From positions 1 to 64,000 of the forward strand of contig NZ_JAUSCJ010000040.1 in the NCBI RefSeq assembly GCF_030651185.1: a stretch of DNA of 64,000 nucleotides, read 5' to 3'. This document shows positions 1 through 9,583 of this stretch, piece after piece. A program made the position numbers and the translations under genes. Position 1 is the first letter of the stretch, and each line of letters opens with the position of its first letter. A model generated the notes under the pieces. The model worked only from the letters and a program-made list of their open reading frames with translations, was not told the origin of the DNA and made no database searches. Source of the DNA: Phenylobacterium sp. (GTDB lineage: Bacteria > Pseudomonadota > Alphaproteobacteria > Caulobacterales > Caulobacteraceae).

Positions 1-55
1 GGAAAGCGGCGAGCGCGAGCATCACTCCCGCGGCAGCGAGCAACTTCCTCATCAT
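1..55 (-). CDS. Exported protein, N-terminal fragment (runs off the window)
   Basis: Reading leftward from an ATG at 55 gives MMRKLLAAAGVMLALAAF, a basic start followed by a hydrophobic Ala/Leu core, which is a typical Sec signal peptide. A purine-rich GGGGGAAG lies about 7 bases upstream. Only 18 residues are inside the window, so the mature protein and its function cannot be judged. The call rests on the signal-peptide shape plus the ribosome-binding site. Confidence 0.55.
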   Translation of the reverse strand, partial: MMRKLLAAAGVMLALAAF

Positions 56-410
56 GTGATCTTCCCCCATAGGTCGGCCGAGGAACGCGGCAGACCGGGC
101 GGTCTGTGCAACGCCGCCTCAGGGTTTGCAAGCAAGCTTCACCACTCTGGCTCGCAATGCCCTCTGGGGACCTAAAACAAGCTTTGCTAGCTGTGCGCGG
201 TGACGCCGAGCCATCCCGCGTCACGATCTTTTGGTGTTAGCCGCCGATCCCGCTAGCACGGACGGAGCCCCTTCCTATCAGCGGAAGTGTTGGGCGTCCG
301 CAATGGGTCGTGAGCAGTCGATCACCCTGCGGCCGGAAACCGACATGACGCCGCCGGGCCAACAGCTGACCCTCCAATCGTCAGTAAAGGTTGGGGACCG
401 TCGTGCGGGG
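56..410. other. Intergenic stretch, no supported gene
   Basis: About 355 bases upstream of the exported protein and downstream of the GNAT gene. A 68-codon plus-strand frame from 231 exists, but it has no ribosome-binding site and no recognisable protein features. I see no hairpin with a T-tract. It probably holds the promoter of the leftward exported-protein gene. Confidence 0.4.
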
Positions 411-920
411 TCAGACCACCTCACCCTGGAGGTCTAGAAGGCCGACCGACCAACTGGACCCATCAAGGTGGGCGATCATACTTCCCCGATAGACGAACTG
501 ACGCTCCTCGCCAGCTTCAATGAACTTCACCGGGTTCATCATCAACTCGTACCCAGAGGAGGCGTATATCGTTGGATCGAATGCGAAAAGTATCGAGTGG
601 CCAATCCTTTCGGCCAGGAAGAACTGGTGGGCCTCGTGGATGAGCAGCTTGGATAGGCCCTTTCTCCTGTGCGTGGGAGAGACAGCCACTCCTCCGATCA
701 TCCCGATGAGGCAGTCCTTGCCGTCGGCCTTCGCTGTTCGCCTGTAGGCGGCCAAATGGGCGACGGGCTGGGAGTCCTCGCGGCATATGAAGATGCGATC
801 CGGAACCGAACCCTTGTAGTAGTCGCCCTCCAGATCGGGGAATGCCATCGCCAACAGCGCCTGAACCTGAGGCCGCAGGCTGCCAGACAGATCGGCGTAA
901 GGCACGCTCAACAGTTCCAC
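411..920 (-). CDS. GNAT family N-acetyltransferase
   Basis: A 169-residue protein of GNAT length. The segment GMIGGVAVSPTHRRKGLSKL is the acetyl-CoA-binding strand and pyrophosphate loop (motif A, R/Q-x-x-G-x-G/A), followed by a helix, and FDPTIYASSGYEL fits the C-terminal motif B region. The family transfers acetyl from acetyl-CoA to an amine; the substrate cannot be read from the sequence. The frame stays open further upstream, but the GTG at 920 has a well-placed GGGGAG 5 bases before it, while the farthest start (971) is a TTG without one. It stands alone. The fold is reasonably sure, the substrate unknown. Confidence 0.75.
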   Translation of the reverse strand: MELLSVPYADLSGSLRPQVQALLAMAFPDLEGDYYKGSVPDRIFICREDSQPVAHLAAYRRTAKADGKDCLIGMIGGVAVSPTHRRKGLSKLLIHEAHQFFLAERIGHSILFAFDPTIYASSGYELMMNPVKFIEAGEERQFVYRGSMIAHLDGSSWSVGLLDLQGEVV

Positions 921-1070
921 GGCCACTCCCCAACGTTCAGCGTGGGTAGGAAATGCAACTTCCCCCAACAACGCGTACCCAACCAGGGCAATGTTGTGAA
1001 CTTCCGCAACGGGTCGTTAGTCGAGGTTGGCTTCCGAGCCGAGAGCGGACACCCGCCCAAACCCCCAAAC

Positions 1071-1102
1071 CAAAACGGCCCGGAGCTCATGCTCCGGGCC
1101 GT
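1071..1102 (-). terminator. Intrinsic terminator of aceA
   Basis: A perfect 12-bp inverted repeat (arms 1075-1086 and 1091-1102, 4-base loop) lies 31 bases after the isocitrate lyase stop codon. On the minus strand it is followed by TTTTGGTTTGG. This is a classical GC stem with a T-rich tail, oriented to end the leftward aceA transcript. Confidence 0.85.
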
Positions 1103-1132
1103 CCTGTTGTCGTCCGTGGTTCAGGTCGCGGC

Positions 1133-2725
1133 TTAGGCGAACTGGCCCATGGTGTTGTGGACGCCGCCGGCCTTCAGGGCCGCTTCGCCGGCGAAGTATT
1201 CCTTGTGGTCGTCGCCGAGGTCGGAGCCCGACATGTTCTGGTGCTTCACGCAGGCGATCCCTTCGCGGATCTCCTTGCGCTGGACGTTCTTCACGTAGCC
1301 GAGCATGCCCTGCGAGCCGAAGTATTCCTTGGCCAGGTTGTCCGTGGACAGGGCCGCGGTGTGGTAGGTCGGCAGGGTGATCAGGTGGTGGAAGATGCCC
1401 GCGCGCTTGGCGCCATCGGCCTGGAAGGTGCGGATGCGTTCGTCGGCCTCCACGGCCAGGTCGGTGGCGTCGTAGTCGACGCTCATCAGCTTGTCGCGGT
1501 CATAGGCCGAGACGTCCTTACCGGCCGCCTTGTAGGCGTCATAGACCTGCTGGCGGAAGTTCAGGGTCCAGTTGAAGGACGGGCTGTTGTTGTAGACCAG
1601 CTTGGCGTTGGGGATCACCGCGCGGACGCGGTCCATCATGCCGGCGATCTGCTCGACGTGGGGCTTCTCGGTTTCGATCCACAGCAGGTCGGCGCCGTTC
1701 TGCAGCGAGGTGATGCTGTCGAGGACGCAGCGGTCTTCACCGGTGCCTTCGCGGAACTGGAACAGGTTCGACGGCAGACGCTTCGGACGCAGCAGCTTGC
1801 CATCGCGGTTGAGGATGACGTCGCCGTTCTTCAGGTCGCCCTGGGCCACTTCTTCGCAATCGAGGAAGCTGTTGTACTGGTCGCCCAGGTCGCCCGGGGT
1901 GGTGGAGACGGCGATCTGCTTGGTCAGGCCGGCGCCGAGCGAGTCGGTGCGGGTGACGATGACGCCATCTTCAACGCCCAGCTCCAGGAAGGCGTAGCGG
2001 CAGGCGCGGACCTTCTGCAGGAAGTCCTCGTGCGGCACGGTGACCTTGCCGTCCTGGTGACCGCACTGCTTTTCGTCGGAGACCTGGTTTTCGATCTGCA
2101 GGGCGCAGGCGCCGGCTTCGATCATCTTCTTGGCCAGCAGGTAGGTGGCTTCGGCGTTGCCGAACCCGGCGTCGATGTCGGCGATCACCGGGACGACGTG
2201 GGTCTGGTAGTTGTCGACGGCGTCGATGATGGCCTTTTCCTTGGCCTTGTCGCCGGCCGCGCGGGCGGCGTCGAGGTCGCGGAACATGCCGCCCAGCTCA
2301 CGGGCGTCGGCCTGGCGCAGGAAGGTGTAGAGCTCTTCGATCAGGGCCGGCACCGAGGTCTTCTCGTGCATGGACTGGTCGGGCAGGGGGCCGAACTCCG
2401 AGCGCAGGGCGGCGACCATCCAGCCCGACAGGTAGAGGTAGCGGCGGTCGGTGGTGCCGAAGTGCTTCTTGATGGAGATCAGCTTCTGCTGGCCGATGAA
2501 GCCGTGCCAGCAGCCCAGGGACTGGGTGTACTGCGAGCTATCGGCGTCATAGGCCGCCATGTCCTTGCGCATGATGCCGGCGGTGTAGCGGGCGATTTCC
2601 AGGCCGGTCTTGAAGCGGTTCTGGACGCGCATGCGGGCCACGGATTCGGCGTCGATCGCCTCCCACGGACCCTTCTTGGAGGAGATGAGCTGGCCCATCT
2701 GAATGATATGATCTTGGTACGCCAT
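1133..2725 (-). CDS. aceA: Isocitrate lyase
   Basis: A 530-residue isocitrate lyase, of the longer class found in Pseudomonas and many alphaproteobacteria. It cleaves isocitrate to succinate and glyoxylate, the first step of the glyoxylate shunt for growth on acetate and fatty acids. The catalytic signature is KQCGH (residues 219-223), with Gln where many homologues have Lys/Arg. IADIDAGFGN (181-190) forms part of the Mg/substrate pocket. I chose the ATG at 2725 (MAYQDHIIQM) because the 29 residues farther upstream are low-complexity and run into the promoter. It is transcribed away from the ScfR-like regulator gene at 2869, with malate synthase G just beyond, so shared control is likely. Confidence 0.97.
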   Translation of the reverse strand: MAYQDHIIQMGQLISSKKGPWEAIDAESVARMRVQNRFKTGLEIARYTAGIMRKDMAAYDADSSQYTQSLGCWHGFIGQQKLISIKKHFGTTDRRYLYLSGWMVAALRSEFGPLPDQSMHEKTSVPALIEELYTFLRQADARELGGMFRDLDAARAAGDKAKEKAIIDAVDNYQTHVVPVIADIDAGFGNAEATYLLAKKMIEAGACALQIENQVSDEKQCGHQDGKVTVPHEDFLQKVRACRYAFLELGVEDGVIVTRTDSLGAGLTKQIAVSTTPGDLGDQYNSFLDCEEVAQGDLKNGDVILNRDGKLLRPKRLPSNLFQFREGTGEDRCVLDSITSLQNGADLLWIETEKPHVEQIAGMMDRVRAVIPNAKLVYNNSPSFNWTLNFRQQVYDAYKAAGKDVSAYDRDKLMSVDYDATDLAVEADERIRTFQADGAKRAGIFHHLITLPTYHTAALSTDNLAKEYFGSQGMLGYVKNVQRKEIREGIACVKHQNMSGSDLGDDHKEYFAGEAALKAGGVHNTMGQFA

Positions 2726-2810
2726 GGTGGCCTCGATGCCAGGAGTGAAGTTGACGGCGGCGTAGCAGCCCCCCCCGCGCCTTGGGGAGTCGCTTCGAGG
2801 TCTAGTTGTC

Positions 2811-2853
2811 AAACTTTACGCGAGGCCATTGTCATGTTGTAATGTCATGACAA
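2811..2853. promoter_or_regulatory. Candidate operator between aceA and its regulator
   Basis: The divergent intergenic region carries a perfect 8-bp inverted repeat, TTGTCATG (2829-2836) and CATGACAA (2846-2853), spaced by 9 bases. Its right arm touches the ribosome-binding site (AAGGGG) of the regulator gene. Just left, AAACTTTACG (2811-2820) resembles the AAACTTTGCAAA-type site described for RamB of Corynebacterium. An operator is inferred from symmetry and position; binding is not shown. Confidence 0.5.
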
Positions 2854-2868
2854 GGGGATTTGTAATTA

Positions 2869-4278
2869 ATGGCCAATGAACGTCGCCTCTATGTCGGCCC
2901 CAGCCTGCGCCGCCTGCGCCGGGACCTGGGCCTGACCCAGGCCGACATGGCCCGCGACCTGGAGGTCTCGGCCTCCTACGTCGCCCTGCTGGAGCGCAAC
3001 CACCGGCCGCTCTCGGCCGAGATGCTGCTGCGGCTGGCCCAGACCTACAAGCTGGACATGTCGACCCTGGCCGGGAGCGGCGGCGCCGACGAGACCGCGC
3101 GGCTGCAGGCGGTGCTGAAGGATCCGATGTTCGCCGACATCGACCTGCCGGCCCTGGAGACCTCCGACCTCACAGGCAACTTCCCCGGCATCACCGAGGC
3201 GCTGCTGCGGCTCTACACGACCTATCGCGAGGAGCAGCTGGCCCTGGCCGACCGGGGCGCCGAGACCCATGAGGCGGGCGGGGAGGGGGCCGACGCCACC
3301 GATCCGGTGGCCGAGTCCCGCCGTTTCCTGGCCGCGCGGCGCAACAGCTTCCCGAGCCTGGACGACGCCGCCGAGCGCATCGCCCAGGGTGTGGCGGGGC
3401 ACGACAACCTGGTGGGCTACCTGAAGGCGCGGCACGGCCTGAAGGTGCGGCGGCTGCCGTCGCCGGTGATGGTGGGCTCGATCCGGCGGCTGGACTGGCA
3501 CCGAAAGGAAATCCTGCTGGACGACGGTCTGGATACCGCCAGCCAGATGTTCCAGCTGGCTTTGCAACTGGCCTATCTGGAGATGCGCGAGGAGGTGGAC
3601 GCGGTCCTGGCCGAGGGGACCTTCGCCACCGAGAGCGGCGAGCGCCTGACCCGGCGCGCCCTGGCCAGCTATGCGGCGGCGGCGGTGATCATGCCCTATT
3701 CGGCCTTCGCCCGGGCGGTGGAGGCGCGGCATTACGACGTCGAGGCCCTGGCCCGGCAGTTCGGCGCCAGCTTCGAGCAGACCGCCCACCGGCTGACCAC
3801 CCTGCAGAAGCCGGGGCAGGAGCGGGTCCCGTTCTTCTTCATCCGGGTCGATCCGGCCGGCAACGTGTCGAAGCGCCTGGACGGGGCGGGCTTCCCCTTC
3901 GCCCGGCATGGCGGCGGCTGTCCGCTGTGGTCGGTGCACCAGGTGTTCAAGACGCCGCGGGAGATCGTCACCCAGTGGCTGGAGCTGCCGGACGGCCAGA
4001 GGTTCTTCTCCATCGCCCGCACGGTGACCGCGGGCGGCGGCTCCTTCGGCAGCCCGCGGGTGGAGCGGGCCATCGCGCTGGGCTGCGCGGCCGAACACGC
4101 CGGCAAGCTGGTCTATACCCAGGACCAGCCGGCGCAGGCCGCGACCCCCATCGGGGTGACCTGCCGGCTGTGCCACCGGACCGAATGCACGGCCCGCTCG
4201 GCGCCCCCGATCGGCCGCCAGATCCTGCCCGACGACATCCGCCGCACCAGCCTGCCGTTCGGCTTCTCAGACAGCTGA
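2869..4278 (+). CDS. ScfR/RamB-like XRE regulator of short-chain acyl metabolism
   Basis: A 469-residue regulator. An N-terminal Cro/C1-type helix-turn-helix spans about residues 8-62, with [20 protein letters not shown] as the HTH. An IrrE/ImmA-like central region follows (about 150-290). The C-terminal domain (DUF2083 type) carries the Cys-rich CRLCHRTEC motif typical of short-chain fatty-acyl-responsive regulators. Family members control isocitrate lyase, malate synthase or propionate genes and sense acyl-CoA-type ligands. Its place between aceA (divergent) and malate synthase G (downstream, same strand) supports control of the glyoxylate shunt. AAGGGG precedes the ATG at 2869. The direction of control (activator or repressor) cannot be decided. 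Confidence 0.9.
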   Translation: MANERRLYVGPSLRRLRRDLGLTQADMARDLEVSASYVALLERNHRPLSAEMLLRLAQTYKLDMSTLAGSGGADETARLQAVLKDPMFADIDLPALETSDLTGNFPGITEALLRLYTTYREEQLALADRGAETHEAGGEGADATDPVAESRRFLAARRNSFPSLDDAAERIAQGVAGHDNLVGYLKARHGLKVRRLPSPVMVGSIRRLDWHRKEILLDDGLDTASQMFQLALQLAYLEMREEVDAVLAEGTFATESGERLTRRALASYAAAAVIMPYSAFARAVEARHYDVEALARQFGASFEQTAHRLTTLQKPGQERVPFFFIRVDPAGNVSKRLDGAGFPFARHGGGCPLWSVHQVFKTPREIVTQWLELPDGQRFFSIARTVTAGGGSFGSPRVERAIALGCAAEHAGKLVYTQDQPAQAATPIGVTCRLCHRTECTARSAPPIGRQILPDDIRRTSLPFGFSDS

Positions 4279-4408
4279 ATCTTCAGGCCCCTCGAAAATT
4301 GGGGGCTTCAAAGCCGCGCGCTTCCGTGCAGTAAAGCGGCCGTTGAGTGGGGTGCGTCGCCGGTGCGGCGGACCCTTGGACGCCCAATTCGAGAGCCCGG
4401 TACGCACA

Positions 4409-6553
4409 ATGGACATCAGCCCCGCCCTGACCGTCGACGACATCCTGCACGCCTTCGTGGAGCAGGAACTGCTCACCGGGACCGGGGTAGACGCCGCCAA
4501 GTTCTGGGGCGCGCTGGAATCGATCCTGGCCGACTTCACGCCGCGCAACGCCGAGCTGTTGGCGCGCCGAGACGCCTTGCAGGATCAGATCGACGCTTGG
4601 TGGAAGGCGCGCAAGGGCAAGGATTTCAGCGTCGCCGAGGAGATCGCCTTCCTGCGCGAGATCGGCTACCTGCTGCCCGAACCCGCCCCCTTCGAGATCA
4701 GCACGCTCAACGTCGATCCGGAGATCGCCAAGGTCGCCGGGCCGCAGCTTGTGGTGCCAGTTTCGAATGGCCGGTTTGCGCTCAACGCCGCCAACGCCCG
4801 CTGGGGCAGCCTCTATGACGCCCTCTACGGCACCGACGCCCTGGAGCCGCCGACCGGGACCAAGGGCTATGACCCAGTTCGCGGAGCCAAGGTTGTCGCC
4901 TTCGCGCGCGGCCTGCTGGACCGCGTCGCGCCCCTGGCCAAGGGCTCGCATTCCGACGCTACGAGCTATGTGGTGACCGACAAGGCCCTGGTGGTCAGCC
5001 TGAAGGATGGCGCCACCACCGGCCTGAAGGACGCCGCCCAATTCGCCGGCTGGCGTGGGACTGCCGAGGCGCCGCAGGGCGTGCTGCTGGCCCACAACAG
5101 CCTGCACCTGGAAATCCAGATCGACCGCAGCCACAACATCGGCAAGGACGACGCCGCGGGCGTCTCCGACGTGCTGGTGGAGGCCGCGCTCACCGCTATC
5201 CAGGACTGCGAGGACTCCGTCGCCGCCGTGGACGCCGAGGACAAGGCCCAGGTCTACCGCAACTGGCTGGGCCTGATGCGCGGCGACCTGTCGGCCAGCT
5301 TCCAGAAGGGCGGCCAGACTGAGACGCGCCGCCTCGACGTCGACCGCATCTATTCCAGCGCCAAGGGCGGGGAGCTGACCCTGCGGGGCCGCAGCCTGAT
5401 GCTGGTGCGCAATGTCGGCCACCACATGCTCACCGACATGGTGCGCCTGAACGGCCAGCCGGTGTTCGAGACCGTGGTGGACGCGCTGATCACCGTCACC
5501 GCCGCCCTGCACGACCTGAAGGGTAAGCGGCTCAACAGCCCGGCGGGCTCGGTCTATGTGGTGAAGCCCAAGATGCACGGGCCCGACGAGGTGGCGCTCG
5601 CCGTCCGACTGTTCGACCTGGTGGAGGACGCGCTCGGCCTGGACCGCAACACCGTCAAGCTGGGCATCATGGACGAGGAGCGCCGCACCAGCGCCAATCT
5701 GGCCGCCTGCATCCACGCCGCCCGCGAGCGCATCGTCTTCATCAACACCGGCTTCCTCGACCGCACTGGCGACGAGATCCACACCGCCATGGAAGCCGGC
5801 CCCGTGGTCCGCAAGGACGCCATCAAGGCCGAGCCCTGGCTGCCGGCCTATGAGAAGCGCAATGTCGAGATCGGCCTGGCCACCGGCTTCCCCGGCAAGG
5901 CCCAGATCGGCAAGGGCATGTGGGCCGCGCCGGATCAAATGCAAAACATGTTGGCTGCCAAGGTCGGCCATCCCAAGGCCGGCGCCAACACCGCCTGGGT
6001 GCCGTCGCCCACCGCCGCGGTGCTGCACGCCCTGCACTATCACGAGGTGGATGTGCCCGGCCTGCAGGCCACGATGAGCGCCGCCAAGTCGGTCACCGGC
6101 CTGGACGACCTGCTGACCCCGCCCCTGGCGCGCTCCAACTGGAACGCCGAGGACATCACCCAGGAGCTGGACAACAACGCTCAGGGCATCCTCGGCTATG
6201 TGGTTCGCTGGATCGACCAGGGCGTCGGCTGCTCCAAGGTGCCCGACATCCACGATGTCGGCCTGATGGAGGACCGCGCCACCCTGCGGATCTCCAGCCA
6301 GCACATCGCCAACTGGCTGCACCACGGCGTCTGCACCGAGGTCCAGGTCCGCGAGACCTTCGCCCGCATGGCCAAGGTGGTGGACGCCCAGAACGCCGGC
6401 GACGCCCTCTACCAGCCGATGGCGGGCAATCCCGACAGCGTGGCCTATCAGGCGGCGCTGGAGCTGGTGTTCGAGGGTCGGGCCCAGCCCAACGGCTACA
6501 CCGAGCACATCCTGTCGCGCCGCCGCCGTGAGCGTAAGGCGCAGTTGGCCTAA
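4409..6553 (+). CDS. glcB: Malate synthase G
   Basis: A 714-residue monomeric-type malate synthase, close to the usual 720-730. It condenses glyoxylate with acetyl-CoA to malate, completing the glyoxylate shunt begun by the nearby isocitrate lyase. Segments such as [15 protein letters not shown] and [14 protein letters not shown] are characteristic of the TIM-barrel active site of isoform G. The ATG at 4409 ([11 protein letters not shown]) was chosen over an in-frame upstream start because the extra 22 residues are unlike the family. It is 130 bases downstream of the ScfR-like gene and may be co-transcribed or have its own promoter. Confidence 0.96.
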   Translation: MDISPALTVDDILHAFVEQELLTGTGVDAAKFWGALESILADFTPRNAELLARRDALQDQIDAWWKARKGKDFSVAEEIAFLREIGYLLPEPAPFEISTLNVDPEIAKVAGPQLVVPVSNGRFALNAANARWGSLYDALYGTDALEPPTGTKGYDPVRGAKVVAFARGLLDRVAPLAKGSHSDATSYVVTDKALVVSLKDGATTGLKDAAQFAGWRGTAEAPQGVLLAHNSLHLEIQIDRSHNIGKDDAAGVSDVLVEAALTAIQDCEDSVAAVDAEDKAQVYRNWLGLMRGDLSASFQKGGQTETRRLDVDRIYSSAKGGELTLRGRSLMLVRNVGHHMLTDMVRLNGQPVFETVVDALITVTAALHDLKGKRLNSPAGSVYVVKPKMHGPDEVALAVRLFDLVEDALGLDRNTVKLGIMDEERRTSANLAACIHAARERIVFINTGFLDRTGDEIHTAMEAGPVVRKDAIKAEPWLPAYEKRNVEIGLATGFPGKAQIGKGMWAAPDQMQNMLAAKVGHPKAGANTAWVPSPTAAVLHALHYHEVDVPGLQATMSAAKSVTGLDDLLTPPLARSNWNAEDITQELDNNAQGILGYVVRWIDQGVGCSKVPDIHDVGLMEDRATLRISSQHIANWLHHGVCTEVQVRETFARMAKVVDAQNAGDALYQPMAGNPDSVAYQAALELVFEGRAQPNGYTEHILSRRRRERKAQLA

Positions 6554-6560
6554 CCCACCT

Positions 6561-6592
6561 CCGCTCATCCCCGCGGAAGCGGGGATGAGCGG
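6561..6592. terminator. Bidirectional terminator-like palindrome between convergent genes
   Basis: A perfect 14-bp inverted repeat with a GGAA loop (arms 6561-6574 and 6579-6592) fills the gap between convergent malate synthase and the APH-fold kinase. The core TCATCCCCGC/GCGGGGATGA is of the kind dispersed in alphaproteobacterial intergenic regions. There is no long T-tract, so termination is inferred from stem strength and position. Confidence 0.6.
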
Positions 6593-6594
6593 GG

Positions 6595-7491
6595 TTATGT
6601 GTGCTCGCTCACCAGATCCCCAATGATCGCGCGGCTCCTGGCCATCTCCTCATCGCTCGACCCCGGCAGTCCGGCCGCCACGATCAGCGCCTTCCAGATC
6701 GTCCAGCCGCGCCCGCGCGCCCAGGTCCCATTATCCAGCGGCAACGCCTCGCGGAACGCGGCGCGGGCCTGCCCGTGCAGCAGCGTCCAGGCGATGGCCA
6801 GATCGCAGGCGGGATCGCCGACGCCGAGGATGCCGAAGTCGATGACGGCGCTGAGCTTGCCGTCCCTGACCAGCAAGTTCCCCGCCGCCACATCGCCGTG
6901 CAGCCAGACCGGCGGGTTGTTCCATTCGGCCGCCAGGGCCTGTTCCCAGATCTCCAGGGCCGCCGCGCCGTCGATGCTGTCGCCCAGGTCGTCGATCGCC
7001 TTGCGGGTCTGCTCGTCATAGGTGGCCAGGGGGCCGCCACGGAAGAAGTTGTGCTGGCCCGCGGCCGGGCCGTCGGTCACGTCGGTGGACTGCAGCACCT
7101 TCAGGAACCCCGCCAGGTCGCGGGCGAACTGGCGCAGGTCGCCGATGCGGTCCAGGGCGGCGGTCTCTCCCTCGATCCAGCGATAGACCGACCAGGGCCA
7201 AGGATAGCCTTCGCCAGGTTCACCCAGACCGACAGGCTCGGGGATCGGCAGAGGCAGGTGGGGGGCGAGCCTGGGCAGCCAAGCCTGCTCCTTCTCCACC
7301 TGGGCCACATAGGCGCGCGCGCTGGGCAGGCGCACCGACATTTCGTCGCCGAGGTGGAAGGTGGTGTTGTTCTTGCCGCCGAAGACCACGGGGCGGACGG
7401 GCAGGTGGGCCCATTGCGGAAACTGGGCGGCCACCAGGCGGCCGACGAGGTCGGCGTCGAAGGCGATGCGTTTGGTCTTGGTCTCGGTCAT
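6595..7491 (-). CDS. Aminoglycoside phosphotransferase (APH)-fold kinase
   Basis: A 298-residue member of the APH/choline kinase superfamily. The catalytic loop WLHGDVAAGNLLV (Brenner motif, HGDxxxxN) is followed by the metal-binding IDFGILGVGDPACDLA. The N-terminal VFGGKNNTTFHLGDEMSVRLP is the nucleotide-binding lobe. This subgroup (YcbJ/macrolide-kinase-like) phosphorylates small hydroxylated molecules; some members give antibiotic resistance, others act on metabolites. Nothing nearby points to a substrate. Isolated gene, convergent with malate synthase G. Confidence 0.85.
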   Translation of the reverse strand: MTETKTKRIAFDADLVGRLVAAQFPQWAHLPVRPVVFGGKNNTTFHLGDEMSVRLPSARAYVAQVEKEQAWLPRLAPHLPLPIPEPVGLGEPGEGYPWPWSVYRWIEGETAALDRIGDLRQFARDLAGFLKVLQSTDVTDGPAAGQHNFFRGGPLATYDEQTRKAIDDLGDSIDGAAALEIWEQALAAEWNNPPVWLHGDVAAGNLLVRDGKLSAVIDFGILGVGDPACDLAIAWTLLHGQARAAFREALPLDNGTWARGRGWTIWKALIVAAGLPGSSDEEMARSRAIIGDLVSEHT

Positions 7492-7601
7492 CGGCCGATG
7501 TTTCCACCCATGGCCAGGCTTGGCGAGGGCGGCGGCTTATCCGCTTCCTTTACGCGTGCGGCATGTGTCTATGCTGCCACGCAACACTTCGGGGATCGGG
7601 T

Positions 7602-9086
7602 ATGGCCAACGAACATTTTGACGTGGTGATCGTCGGCGCAGGGCTCTCGGGCATCGGCGCCGGCTATCACCTGCAGGCCAACTGTCCCGACAAGTCCTAC
7701 GTCATCCTCGAAGGCCGAGACGCCATCGGCGGCACCTGGGACCTGTTTCGCTATCCGGGCATCCGCTCCGACAGCGACATGTTCACCCTGGGCTACGCCT
7801 TCAAGCCATGGACAGAGGCCAAGGCCATCGCCGACGGCCCCTCGATCCTCAACTATGTCCGCGAGACCGCCCGCGAGCATGGGATCGACCAGCACATCCG
7901 CTTCAACAGCCAGGTGAAGGGCGCGTCCTGGTCAACCGAGGATGCGACTTGGACGCTCGAGGTGGTGAAGGACGGCAAGACCAGCCACGTCACCGCCAAC
8001 TTCGTGTTCCTGTGCGGCGGCTACTACAGCTATGCGGGCGGCTACACGCCGGAATATCCGGGGGTCGAGCGCTTCAAGGGCCAGCTGGTCCATCCGCAGA
8101 CGTGGACGCCCGACATCGACCACGCCGGCAAGCGCGTCGTCGTCATCGGCTCGGGCGCCACGGCGGTGACCCTGGTGCCGGAGATGGCCAAGACCGCCGC
8201 CCACGTCACCATGCTGCAGCGCTCGCCCACCTATGTCGTGGCCGCCCCCGCTGAGGACAGCCAGGCCAACTGGCTGCGCACCAAGCTGCCGGCCAAGCTG
8301 GCCTACGCCATCACCCGCTGGCGCAAGGTGCTGTTTGGCATGGTCTTCTATAATTATGCCCGCAAGCAGCCGGCCAAGGTGAAGGCCGGGATCATCGACA
8401 TGGTCCGCAAGCAGCTGGGCCCTGACTACGACGTCGCGACCCACTTCACGCCCACCTACAATCCCTGGGACCAGCGCATCTGCCTGGTGCCGGACGCCGA
8501 CCTGTTCACGGCGCTGAAGAGCGGCAAGGCCGAGGTGGTCACCGACCACATCGAAACCTTCACGCAGACCGGTATCCAGTTGAAGTCCGGCAAGGTGCTG
8601 GACGCCGATATCGTGGTCTCGGCCACGGGGCTGGTGCTGCAGGCCATGAACGGGCTGAAGCTGACGGTGGATGGCCGGCCCATCGAGCCGGGCAAGACGC
8701 TCTCCTACAAGGGCATGATGTATGAGGGCGTGCCCAACCTGGCCTCGGCCTTCGGCTACACCAACGCCTCCTGGACGCTGAAGTGCGACCTGACCTGCGA
8801 GTACGTCTGCCGCCTGCTGAACCACATGACCAAGACCGGAAACCGCCAGGTCACGCCGCGCAACACCGACCCCAATATCGGCGAGGTCCCGTGGCTGGAC
8901 TTCTCCTCCGGCTACGTCCAGCGGGCCATGGCCAGCTTCCCCAAGCAGGGGACTAAGGCGCCCTGGAAGCTGCACCAGAACTACGCGCTGGATCTGATGA
9001 ACCTTCGCTTCACGAAGATCGAGGACGGGGTGCTGGCGTTCTCCAACAAGGCCGGCGCCAAGGCGCGGCGGCTGGAGGCGGCCTAG
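7602..9086 (+). CDS. EthA-like FAD-dependent Baeyer-Villiger monooxygenase
   Basis: A 494-residue flavoprotein closely following mycobacterial EthA in length and motifs. The FAD-binding Rossmann GAGLSGIGAGYHLQ is at residues 11-24. The EthA-type stretch GGTWDLFRYPGIRSDSDMFT follows. FKGQLVHPQTW matches the BVMO fingerprint FxGxxxHxxxW, and VVVIGSGATAVTLVPEMA is the NADPH-binding Rossmann fold. Such enzymes insert oxygen next to ketones, or oxidise thioamides and sulfides, using NADPH and O2. The ATG at 7602 (MANEHFDVVIVG) is where family similarity begins. It overlaps the convergent GNAT gene by 4 bases. The natural substrate is unknown, perhaps a linear or alicyclic ketone. Confidence 0.9.
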   Translation: MANEHFDVVIVGAGLSGIGAGYHLQANCPDKSYVILEGRDAIGGTWDLFRYPGIRSDSDMFTLGYAFKPWTEAKAIADGPSILNYVRETAREHGIDQHIRFNSQVKGASWSTEDATWTLEVVKDGKTSHVTANFVFLCGGYYSYAGGYTPEYPGVERFKGQLVHPQTWTPDIDHAGKRVVVIGSGATAVTLVPEMAKTAAHVTMLQRSPTYVVAAPAEDSQANWLRTKLPAKLAYAITRWRKVLFGMVFYNYARKQPAKVKAGIIDMVRKQLGPDYDVATHFTPTYNPWDQRICLVPDADLFTALKSGKAEVVTDHIETFTQTGIQLKSGKVLDADIVVSATGLVLQAMNGLKLTVDGRPIEPGKTLSYKGMMYEGVPNLASAFGYTNASWTLKCDLTCEYVCRLLNHMTKTGNRQVTPRNTDPNIGEVPWLDFSSGYVQRAMASFPKQGTKAPWKLHQNYALDLMNLRFTKIEDGVLAFSNKAGAKARRLEAA

Positions 9087-9583
9087 AGCTCCAACCGCAG
9101 CAGTTGCTTGACCTCGCCGTCCTCAAGGAACTGCTCTAGGGGCCGGAAGCCGACCGACCTGGAGCAGGCCAGGGCGGCGGCATTGTCCAGGTCGTGGGCG
9201 ATGTAGGCGCGGCGCTCGGCGTAGTGGGGCAGGGCGACGCCGCTCACATAGCCGCCAAGCATGGCGCGGCCGAGGCCCTTGCCCACGAGGGTCGGATCGC
9301 CGATGTGCAGGTCGAGGCTGACCCCATCGTCGTGGCCCATCACCTGCGCATAGTCGGGCCAGTCGCGGTTGCGATAGGCCTGCAGGTAGCCGAAGGGGGC
9401 GCCGTCATCGCTGGCGACGTGGCAGACCAGCGGCTGCTCGCCCCGAACCCGCGGTCCGTACTTCGCGGTGACGTCTTCCAGACTCATTGGCGTCTTCTGC
9501 ACGAATTTCCGGACGTGGGGCTCCGCCAGCCAGAGGGTCAGCATCGGAAAGTCAGCGGCCGTCAGGGGGCGGAAGGTGATCAT
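9083..9583 (-). CDS. GNAT acetyltransferase, AAC(6')-like
   Basis: A 166-residue GNAT. It opens with ITFRPLTAADFPMLTLWLAE, the usual start of AAC(6')-I/RimJ-type proteins, and has the acetyl-CoA loop VGKGLGRAMLGG and a C-terminal NAAALACSRSVGFRPLE motif. Similarity to AAC(6') suggests aminoglycoside or other amine acetylation, but many such chromosomal proteins are not resistance enzymes. Its ATG overlaps the stop of the MazG-like gene (ATGA at 9580-9583), so the two are translationally coupled. Confidence 0.82.
   Translation of the reverse strand: MITFRPLTAADFPMLTLWLAEPHVRKFVQKTPMSLEDVTAKYGPRVRGEQPLVCHVASDDGAPFGYLQAYRNRDWPDYAQVMGHDDGVSLDLHIGDPTLVGKGLGRAMLGGYVSGVALPHYAERRAYIAHDLDNAAALACSRSVGFRPLEQFLEDGEVKQLLRLEL

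Noticed and set aside
231-437. A 68-codon plus-strand frame near the left end
   Set aside because: No ribosome-binding site, overlaps the GNAT gene's 3' end, and the translation has no protein-like features.
2769-2780. Run of C residues near 2771-2778 as a phase-variable tract
   Set aside because: It lies upstream of the chosen aceA start, in the promoter region, and is only eight bases, so it does not change a reading frame.
953-2842. A 629-codon plus-strand frame opposite isocitrate lyase
   Set aside because: It is the antisense of aceA, kept open by GC-rich codon bias; its composition (V, G, D, H, Q-rich) is typical of such shadows and it has no domain.
4283-6568. A 761-codon minus-strand frame opposite malate synthase G
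   Set aside because: Shadow of a confidently identified gene, with low-complexity composition and no start signal.
9083-9583. Naming the AAC(6')-like GNAT as an aminoglycoside resistance gene
   Set aside because: The similarity is at fold level only, with no mobile context, and chromosomal homologues with other substrates are common.
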